Shown here: positions 6,910-12,500 of the stretch, piece by piece
Numbering within the stretch: the stretch's first letter is position 1
Layout: every line of letters starts with the position of its first letter
Notes under the pieces: model-generated
The model's input: only the letters and a program-made list of their open reading frames with translations
The model's database searches: none
What the model was told of the DNA's origin: nothing
NCBI GenBank assembly: GCA_905221605.1
Contig: CAJNDS010002775.1
Span: 1 to 12,500, forward strand
Source: Symbiodinium natans
Lineage: Eukaryota; Sar; Dinophyceae; Suessiales; Symbiodiniaceae
Direction of reading: 5' to 3'
DNA length: 12,500 nt
Program-made: the position numbers and the translations under genes

Positions 6910-7464
6910 TCAGTAAGTATTCCTCGGACTATTACCATTATTCTTACTACTATTACTATTTTTATTGTCTTCCGCTCTGCTTCCTTGAGAGAGCCGAGTG
7001 GCGACGTTGTGCTGGAGCTCCGGCCCCAGAAACTTGAGAGTGCAAGTGCTGGACCCTTCCTTCGGAAGCTTGTCCACGACATCACTGTAGCCCAGGTCCG
7101 CCAGGGTCATCGGAGTTCCGTACGTCATGTTCGCGCAGCTCGGCACACGTTCATGGATGGCTTCGTGGTCGCCTACGATCCTCACTTCGCCCTCTGGACC
7201 ATTCTTGAGCTGGCTCTTGGAACTGAACCTGCACAGCCGATCCAACATTTGTACGTAGGCATCACTGCTGCGATGGTGGTTATTCTCCAGCAGGACATAG
7301 AAGGCGTAGTGGTAGTGCGACCTTTCGGCACTGACCTGGAGGAGTGATGCAGCCTCAGTTGAGGGTTTAGGGTTTAGGCTTGTGGGAACGGAGGGCCTCT
7401 GGAACCCTACCGTTCTGCGGACGAGGGAAGCCAAGGAGGGCGAAGGGGAACAGCGATTTCGCAT
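6910..7464 (-). CDS. Hypothetical ORF crossing a telomeric remnant
   Basis: A 184-codon frame. The first 40 or so residues translate through the telomeric remnant at 7362-7378 (LNPKPST), so the true coding part, if any, starts after it, perhaps at a CAG/GTCAG boundary near 7340. The body looks protein-like: FYVLLENNHHRSSDAYVQML, then VRIVGDHEAIHERVPSC, ANMTYGTPMTLADLGYSD. The end (NKNSNSSKNNGNS) is only the AAT/AGT microsatellite. A 199-codon frame is also open on the opposite strand (6748-7347), so coding strand and coding status are uncertain. No known domain is recognised. Confidence 0.3.
   Translation of the reverse strand: MRNRCSPSPSLASLVRRTVGFQRPSVPTSLNPKPSTEAASLLQVSAERSHYHYAFYVLLENNHHRSSDAYVQMLDRLCRFSSKSQLKNGPEGEVRIVGDHEAIHERVPSCANMTYGTPMTLADLGYSDVVDKLPKEGSSTCTLKFLGPELQHNVATRLSQGSRAEDNKNSNSSKNNGNSPRNTY
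6930..6966. repeat. Degenerate ATT/ACT trinucleotide microsatellite
   Basis: ATTACCATTATTCTTACTAC continuing as TATTACTATTTTTATT. It falls at the end of the candidate exon on the minus strand, where GTAATAG phrases could serve as 5' splice sites. Confidence 0.7.
7362..7378 (+). repeat. Short telomeric remnant (TTTAGGG)2
   Basis: GAGGGTTTAGGGTTTAGG, two TTTAGGG units. It is the last telomeric tract before the composition change at 7600. Confidence 0.8.
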
Positions 7465-7590
7465 CTATGCGCATGCCTTCCGAAGTACTATAGGGGCCAA
7501 AATGACTAGAATAGGGTTTTGGGGCTTATTCGCTCGGCTTCCTGCAAAGAAGCGTTTGGAACAAACCCCCGTACCAGATTTTGCGACGGA

Positions 7591-7618
7591 CCCCCCCCCC
7601 CCCCCCCCCCCCCCCCCC
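7591..7618. repeat. 28-cytosine homopolymer
   Basis: Twenty-eight consecutive C after GACGGA. Telomeric tracts and ordinary composition lie to the left; the CAGT-saturated region begins 30 bp to the right. The length may be unreliable, and such tracts are common sites of assembly error. Confidence 0.95.
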
Positions 7619-7637
7619 TACAACCCCACCTGAAAAG

Positions 7638-8290
7638 TTCAATGGAGCAGTTTGGGATACACTTTCAGGTATCACAACATTCACAGCAGTGAGCAATTCA
7701 TCAGTCACACTTGTTTCAGCACTTGAACCTTGAGCCAAAGCAGTGACGACAGCTTTGGTCAGATCAGGCAGTGGATACTGCCAGGGCTCTAGAGGGAACA
7801 GTGTATTCTAACACAGTCCCTTGAGTCAACACTTCAGTGTTCGACTCACATCAGTCGTCTCGGCCATTGCGAGAAACTTAGTAGCAGTATACTGACAAAT
7901 CAATACCATCACATATTGCAGTAAACTCATCCAAAGCAGCAGTAACGAATCAGGCTCATCCAGTGCTTTTGCTTTCAAATTGCGAACAGTATCAGCAGCA
8001 GGCCTGTACAGTGCTGCTAGGTCTTGCTTCAGCTTTGCAGCTCGCAAGACAGTCACCAAGACCAGTGAGCTGTCGGCAGTTGCAGCTTACTTTGCGACCA
8101 AGCCAGTTTCAAGGGCTTTGAGCTTCAGTGACTCTGCAGTCACTCATCTTCTTCAGTCGGAAAGGGTCCCCAGCTCAGAGGCCAGTCGAATGTCAGTGAC
8201 ATGGCATGAGTGGATACCCCCATCGACTATCTGCAGTTCACTGCAGTCTCTCACTCGGCTGGCGAGACAGTGATTGAGACTTGGTGCTCA
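7638..8290 (-). pseudogene. Degenerate reading frame after the 442-codon ORF
   Basis: A single minus-strand frame, shifted relative to the ORF to its right, can be followed from about 8290 to the cytosine tract, interrupted by stops at 8153, 8144, 8087, 7826 and 7808. Open pieces look protein-like: CSELQIVDGGIHSCHVTDIR (about 8230); a helical stretch RAAKLKQDLAALYRPAADTV, then RNLKAKALDEPDSLLLLW (about 8050-7940); and PLEPWQYPLPDLTKAVVTAL (about 7790-7735). This could be the frameshifted, decayed end of the neighbouring gene. About ten stops would be expected by chance in this length, so five is only weak support. Confidence 0.25.
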
Positions 8291-9579
8291 GTCCCAATGG
8301 CTCGCCTCAGGCCAGTGACCACAGTGGTCAGAGCAGTGGCCTGTGCCTTGTCACCACCAGTGAATCCTGGCCTCCATGTGCCAGTGGGCTGGTCCTCATC
8401 AGTGATGAACTCTCCCAGCTGGATGGCAGTTGCCTCAGTCCAAACAGTCGCCCCGATGACGATGTGGCGACAGTTGCGATGCCAGTCAGCGGCAGTCGAC
8501 CGAGCAAAGAGATCCTTCGGCTCCCAGTCGACCAGTGTCCAACGACGAATGGACACTTGCTCTTGCGCATTCAGTGTGAACGGCACCTCAGTGAGCCCGG
8601 GGTCAGTGGTCACGATGTAATCACTGTACCTGCGATTGAAAAACCGCAGTGTGCCTTCAGTGACCAGATCGATGAAATGCACAGTGGTGAACCGAAACGC
8701 CACCAGTGTCCACGTCTGCTCAGCAGTGTCAGTGGACTCCTCGGTCTGTGTCTGCCACAGTCCACGGCGCCACAGTGCGGCTCGAGCACTCATCGACAGA
8801 TTGAACTGTCCAGCGTAAATCCCTTGCAGTGAGAATTGCCCAGTCGTGAGCAATGTCTCCGCATCTTCAGTGCGTAGGCAGATCCAGCAGTGCTTGGCCA
8901 CCAGTGTCTCCAAGACACTCGTTGGGTGACCATTCTCACTTGTCAGTCTGCCAAACAGTGCAGCTTCCTCCCTCGTATACTCGCTGCTCCAGTTGACAAA
9001 TGGAAAGAGATCCACAGTTTCTGGAACAGCATCCATCAGCAGATCAGTGCAGTCATACAGGAGGTTGAGGATAGCTGGAGGCAGTCTGATCCTCTCAGTC
9101 CCATCAGTCTGCGCAGCGAAGAAGCAGTGCATTCCACATGATGTGAGCACTTCCTGCACAGTGCACTCCAGTAGCTCCTTCTCATCTGCCGCTCTCTGCA
9201 CCAGATCGCGCAGTTTGGCCAGTTCCTTTGCGAGCAGCAGTCGCAGATCAGCGAAGCTTTGCCAGTGGTTGGGGTAGCCTTCGACAGTTGGATACTCAGC
9301 ATTTGACACCCAGTACCACCTGACAGTTCCTCCATGGAACAGTACCGGCGGCCGTTCAACCTGGATATGATCCAGTGGCCTCTCACTGACATTGAAGGGC
9401 CAGTTCGCCATTGTCACTTCAGGCACCTGACTTGCCAGTGACATGCGCTGTGTAGCTCCACTCAACTCAGTGGCCAGTCTGCCATTGTGAGTCGTCACAG
9501 CTCTTTGCTCGAGCTCAGTGATCTGGAGCATTGGCTCATCAGTGGCCAGTCTTGCCACATTTGCGATGGCATTCGACAT
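8251..9579 (-). CDS. Unknown 442-residue protein inside the CAGT island
   Basis: An uninterrupted frame of 442 codons. The start is the first ATG, preceded by GCCGCC and an in-frame TAG 12 bases upstream (9589-9591); it ends in TGA at 8251. A stop-free run of this length is very unlikely by chance. The predicted protein has a helical, charged stretch at about 107-147 (LLLAKELAKLRDLVQRAADE), many tryptophans (14) and unusually high threonine (52, about 12%). No signal peptide, membrane segment or domain is recognisable. Much of the threonine comes from ACT codons followed by G, that is from the ACTG motif. It lies on the same strand as, and 540 bp downstream of, the copia pol, so it may belong to the element (a downstream accessory ORF) or be an unrelated gene. 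The function is unknown. Confidence 0.6.
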   Translation of the reverse strand: MSNAIANVARLATDEPMLQITELEQRAVTTHNGRLATELSGATQRMSLASQVPEVTMANWPFNVSERPLDHIQVERPPVLFHGGTVRWYWVSNAEYPTVEGYPNHWQSFADLRLLLAKELAKLRDLVQRAADEKELLECTVQEVLTSCGMHCFFAAQTDGTERIRLPPAILNLLYDCTDLLMDAVPETVDLFPFVNWSSEYTREEAALFGRLTSENGHPTSVLETLVAKHCWICLRTEDAETLLTTGQFSLQGIYAGQFNLSMSARAALWRRGLWQTQTEESTDTAEQTWTLVAFRFTTVHFIDLVTEGTLRFFNRRYSDYIVTTDPGLTEVPFTLNAQEQVSIRRWTLVDWEPKDLFARSTAADWHRNCRHIVIGATVWTEATAIQLGEFITDEDQPTGTWRPGFTGGDKAQATALTTVVTGLRRAIGTEHQVSITVSPAE

Positions 9580-10121
9580 GGCGGCAGTCTACAGAACAGT
9601 GAGGAAGCAGAGGGCAGTTAGGCAGTGACTTTTGAGTCGCTCAAAAACACAGCATGCAAAGCAGTGCAGCCCAAACTTCTATGTACAGTTTTCTTTCCTA
9701 CACATGACACATGTAAAAGACAGTTTTCCAACTTCGAAGAAAACAGTGAAAAATCGTTTCGAATCGACGAAAACAGTGAACGTGGTTCTCTCCTCTCAGT
9801 CTCTTCTTTCTGCACAACAGTACATGCACAACTGCACAGTGACACTCAGCACAAGCAGTGCTTTGCTTGCCAGTGCTCCTTGGGAGCAGTGCTTGTTTGT
9901 CTGTTTGTACATGCACAGTGAACAAGACAGTGACACACAACGCACACAGCACAGCAGTGTTGCTTATGTTTATGCTGCAGTGTTGTAAATCCGCAGTGCC
10001 TATGGCACGAGGCGTCCAGCAAACGAAACAGTCCTGCAACCAACCCCAAACAGTGCATCAACCGCGGCGCATCATCACGAGCATCAGTACGCGGGCGCAC
10101 ACAAAGGGGGCACGCAAACAG
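9580..10121. other. Spacer between pol and the 442-codon ORF; CAGT-rich, no gene
   Basis: Frames here are short on both strands and have no recognisable product. CAGT continues at 2-3 per 60 bp, showing that the enrichment does not require coding. If the copia element is nearly complete, its 3' untranslated region and long terminal repeat should lie here, but I cannot define LTR ends (TG...CA), a second LTR copy or a target-site duplication from this window. Confidence 0.6.
9786..9811 (-). promoter_or_regulatory. Polypurine stretch, weak candidate retroelement PPT
   Basis: On the minus strand this reads AGAAAGAAGAGACTGAGAGG followed by AGAGAA, almost all purine, about 310 bp after the pol stop, where a polypurine tract priming plus-strand synthesis could lie. 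It is not followed directly by a TG that would start an LTR, so the call is weak. Confidence 0.15.
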
Positions 10122-10350
10122 TTAGAACAGGTTACTATGAACGCCTAAGCGTCCTTTCAGTGATGACAGTGTTTCAACGCTGACATATTTGGTGAGCAAA
10201 TCGGCAGGGTTGTTCAGTGTTCCTACCTTCAGGACCTTGATCAGTCCAGCTTTCACCAGGTCTTGCATATAAAGGAACCTCAGTTCCACATGCTTAGTGC
10301 GCTTGCCAGCGCCGAAACGCGTCGCCATAGATTTGCCTGCAGTGGAAACA
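10122..10350 (-). pseudogene. Ty1/copia RNase H C-terminal tail, out of frame with pol
   Basis: A frame ending in TAA at 10122 that encodes the end of a copia RNase H: STAGKSMATRFGAGKRTKHV, then ELRFLYMQDLVKAGLIKVLK, then NNPADLLTKYVS. The NPADLLTK and HVELRFLYMQ phrases are the usual final motifs of this family. It lies in a different frame from the 735-codon pol, which ends at 10280 after TSEAL and a nonsense tail. The stretch that normally joins the two, carrying the third RNase H aspartate (TDS/CDN motif), is missing: a deletion plus frameshift at about 10340-10356. Confidence 0.8.
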
Positions 10351-12499
10351 GTGCCTCGCTCGTGCCTTGACCAATTGCATACAATTCAGCTTCACCACTT
10401 GACAGTGCGATTGTTGATTGCGTGCGTGCAGTGCTTTGAACATTACAACCAAGGACATTCACAGTCGAACCAGAAGTCGACTTGCGTGTCTTGTTGCATC
10501 CAGCCCAGTCACTGTCAACATACGCATTTACATCCACAGGGACAGTGGCTCCAGACAGCTGGTGCGTCGGTCTCAGCTTCAACACCGACAGTTTGGTACC
10601 AGACAAGTACCTCAACAGGTGTTTCAACTTTCCAACCGACTCAGTGGTGGGAGCAGTCACGTCGCGTGACAGTTCCTTCACCGCGTATGCAACATCAGGC
10701 CTTACAAACGCATACCATAGCAGTTTGCCAACCGCAGTGCGATACTTCTCATGGCCTTCTTTATCCAGTGGCTCAGGCATCAACTGTCTCAAGGATGACG
10801 ACCCAGTCGTGGCAACAGGATTGCACTTCGACAGGTTGTACATTTCAAGCAGTTTGTCAACATACGACGGAGACATGCACACATCAATGCTATCACCGCA
10901 GTGACGCAAGCGGCGACCAAGAAACGTGTGCTCAGTCCCTTCGACCAACTCACCAGTGATCTTCACGATCAGCTCTTTCTGCAGTTCTTCAAGAAACTGC
11001 CGTTTGAGCTTGTCATCTCCAATGATCAGTAGATCGTCAACATATGCCAAGACAAACAGTGAACCACTTTCATGACAGTAAAGATTGCCATCGGACTTGC
11101 AGCGCTTGAACTTCAGTTTCTGCATCGTAGCAGCAAAATGGTCTTGCCACAGTTTAGGCGCTTGACGCAGCCCGTACATTGCTTTATTCAGTCGCCAGAG
11201 TACTTTCCTGTCAGGGTAGTACTCAGCTGGCGGCCAGACGAACACTTCGTCAGTCATTGCTGCGTGTAAAAACGCAGTTGACACATCAGCAAGCGTGATC
11301 GTCCAGTTTCGAGCAAGGGCCAAAATCAGCAACACACGCAGTGTCACCAACGACGGTGTGCTCGCGAACAGTGAATCCAGGTCCAGTTGGCGAGAGTCCT
11401 GGAAGCAGCCTTGAACTACGAGACGCATTCGCAGTTCTATGTCAGACTTCCAGCGCTTGACCCATTTCACGCCAATGGCACCCTTCACTTGCTCACTTGA
11501 GCAGTTCTCTACGGGCACTTCTGTATACACTTCGAAGTCCTTCATGGATCCCATTTCCTTATTCATGCCAGTTGCCTGTGCTTCTTCAGGAAACTCTTCA
11601 GTGGCATCCCAAATGATGGGGTTTGCCAGTTTCGCCTCGGCAACAGCTTCTTCTTCATCACAGTTCACTTCGACGGAAACAGACGACCCATCTTTGTTGC
11701 GAACCTCAGTTGCACTTGTCGCGGAAGCAACCCAGGACCAGTCATGCTGATAGGCTTCAGTTATAGCGGCAATTCTTTGCGCTTTGCCCAGTGGCTCAGC
11801 GTCAGCTTCAGGATCAGGGCGCGCCAGTTTTGACTTAGGCTCAACGCCTCCTTCTTCAGCTGATCTCTTGGAACCAGTGGGCGAACTCAAGGGTTCGACT
11901 TCAGCTTCACGTTCTTCAGACGCAGTTTGCGGCTGTGTTTCCAACACATCATCCATTGGCTCTCTAGCCAGTCCAGGCGGTTCTTTCACTCTGCCAGTGG
12001 CTGTGAGATTTTGCGGCAAAACAAACTCAGTGATCGCATCTTTGCCTTCACCTTTTGGATCCCAAGGCAGTGCGCGGAACATTTGAACAATCTCCTTTTG
12101 CCATTGCAGTGAGGGTTGCAGTCGACGGACAGTCCTCACTTTGGTGACTCCATGTTCAGTTCCGATGATGACTTCGTCTGCTTCAGTATCTCGACCAAGC
12201 CACATGCCAGTTACCCAGGACGGGAATGCTTTGCGCGCAGCGTGCGGTCCAGTCAACTTTGCTTGCACAACTTCGCCAAAGCAACACAGTCCTGAATTGT
12301 AGTCTCTCTGCCAACGACGCCAGTAGCTTGTGTGGCCATCCGCATGTTCAAGATAGCGGTTCAGCAGAAACTGAGCATGCTTCACTGCCCACGGGAACAG
12401 TGCATGATCAGATGTCACTTCAACGCCAGTGCTTTCTTGAAGCTGCAGAAGGACAGTTCTCAGCTGTGCGTACAGCGTCCTCTGCATCTGGCCTACGCT
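10280..12499 (-). CDS. pol: Ty1/copia polyprotein: integrase end, reverse transcriptase, RNase H (partial, broken)
   Basis: The frame is open from the right window edge, so the gag, protease and most of the integrase lie outside. Numbering from the first in-window Met (12487): 1-95 is the end of the integrase core and its following region (SDHALFPWAVKHAQFLLNRY, FGEVVQAKL); 150-300 is an acidic linker; 337-585 is a copia-type reverse transcriptase (RVT_2) with D401 in LADVSTAFLHA and the catalytic YVDD at 482-485; 655-710 is RNase H with AYVDSDWAG (D658) and SSGEAELYAI (E699/E701). After TSEAL the frame runs into an unrelated tail and stops at 10280, while the real RNase H end continues in another frame (10122-10350). 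RT motifs are intact, but the RNase H is truncated and the copy is probably dead. ACTG motifs are dense throughout. No introns or internal stops. Confidence 0.93.
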   Translation of the reverse strand, partial: SVGQMQRTLYAQLRTVLLQLQESTGVEVTSDHALFPWAVKHAQFLLNRYLEHADGHTSYWRRWQRDYNSGLCCFGEVVQAKLTGPHAARKAFPSWVTGMWLGRDTEADEVIIGTEHGVTKVRTVRRLQPSLQWQKEIVQMFRALPWDPKGEGKDAITEFVLPQNLTATGRVKEPPGLAREPMDDVLETQPQTASEEREAEVEPLSSPTGSKRSAEEGGVEPKSKLARPDPEADAEPLGKAQRIAAITEAYQHDWSWVASATSATEVRNKDGSSVSVEVNCDEEEAVAEAKLANPIIWDATEEFPEEAQATGMNKEMGSMKDFEVYTEVPVENCSSEQVKGAIGVKWVKRWKSDIELRMRLVVQGCFQDSRQLDLDSLFASTPSLVTLRVLLILALARNWTITLADVSTAFLHAAMTDEVFVWPPAEYYPDRKVLWRLNKAMYGLRQAPKLWQDHFAATMQKLKFKRCKSDGNLYCHESGSLFVLAYVDDLLIIGDDKLKRQFLEELQKELIVKITGELVEGTEHTFLGRRLRHCGDSIDVCMSPSYVDKLLEMYNLSKCNPVATTGSSSLRQLMPEPLDKEGHEKYRTAVGKLLWYAFVRPDVAYAVKELSRDVTAPTTESVGKLKHLLRYLSGTKLSVLKLRPTHQLSGATVPVDVNAYVDSDWAGCNKTRKSTSGSTVNVLGCNVQSTARTQSTIALSSGEAELYAIGQGTSEALFPLQANLWRRVSALASALSMWN

Positions 12500-12500
12500 G

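Larger units (their letters stand above)
7648..12457 (+). repeat. CAGT-saturated island
   Basis: CAGT occurs about 176 times on the plus strand between 7621 and 12480 by hand count, one per 28 bp, against about 19 expected at random. Its reverse complement ACTG occurs 12 times on the same strand. The first copy is at 7648 and the last at 12454-12457. Density is about 109 per 2.46 kb left of 10140 and 66 per 2.34 kb in the copia pol. The following base is variable (CAGTG most often, also C, T and A), spacing is irregular, and the copies are not parts of a longer repeat unit. They lie in all three codon phases of the minus-strand genes and in the non-coding spacer. Confidence 0.9.

Noticed and set aside
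8210-9277. Plus-strand ORFs of 94-183 codons opposite the 442-codon ORF
   Set aside because: Shorter, overlapping and without motifs. Serine/valine-rich translations come from CAGT read as Q-S/S-V/A-V codon pairs.
9600-10121. Long terminal repeat of the copia element
   Set aside because: Expected to lie here, but no TG...CA ends, second copy or target duplication can be shown inside the window.
9858-10148. Small ORFs in the spacer on both strands
   Set aside because: Repeated CAGT and CA-rich wording gives short open stretches in several frames at once; none has a recognisable product.
7648-12457. CAGT enrichment as a short tandem repeat or recombination-site array
   Set aside because: Spacing is irregular, flanking bases vary and the sequence between copies codes for conserved pol domains, so it is not a repeat array in the usual sense.

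Overview
The window looks like nuclear DNA of a dinoflagellate, most likely Symbiodiniaceae-like. The grounds are many plant/alga-type TTTAGGG telomeric heptamers, an intron-free secreted FkbM-type methyltransferase gene, and a Ty1/copia polymerase whose RNase H region resembles dinoflagellate elements as I know them. No bacterial gene organisation is visible. The assignment rests on family knowledge, not on a search.

Layout. Positions 1-841 are a minisatellite of about 25 units of 34 bp. Positions 842-7590 are a patchwork of short unrelated blocks separated by at least eleven interstitial telomeric tracts in alternating orientation, two of which are inverted (head-to-head). The only convincing gene in the patchwork is the complete FkbM-domain methyltransferase at 2563-3594 (minus). 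Other blocks hold exon-like fragments (5625-5782 minus, 5266-5496 plus, 6592-7464 minus), a dispersed degenerate repeat (5744-6123), an AT-rich block (about 1330-1660), a guanine-rich tract (2262-2390) and several microsatellites.

A run of 28 cytosines (7591-7618) marks an abrupt change. From about 7648 to the right edge everything reads leftward on the minus strand: a partial, broken Ty1/copia pol (10280-12499, with its frameshifted tail at 10122-10350), a 530-bp spacer, and an uninterrupted 442-codon ORF of unknown function (8251-9579) with a degenerate stretch after it.

The most striking observation is that this whole right-hand 4.8 kb, coding and non-coding alike, is saturated with the tetranucleotide CAGT on the plus strand (ACTG on the coding strand). 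A hand count gives about 176 CAGT against 12 ACTG on the same strand, where about 19 of each would be expected by chance. The motif falls in all three codon phases and continues through the spacer, so ordinary codon bias does not explain it. The sequence to the left lacks the enrichment. I know of no described system that does this.

The genes do not form an obvious pathway. The pol segment is a decayed retroelement, the FkbM gene is probably a member of an expanded host family, and the telomeric tracts suggest repeated break repair or insertion, possibly in a subtelomeric region.
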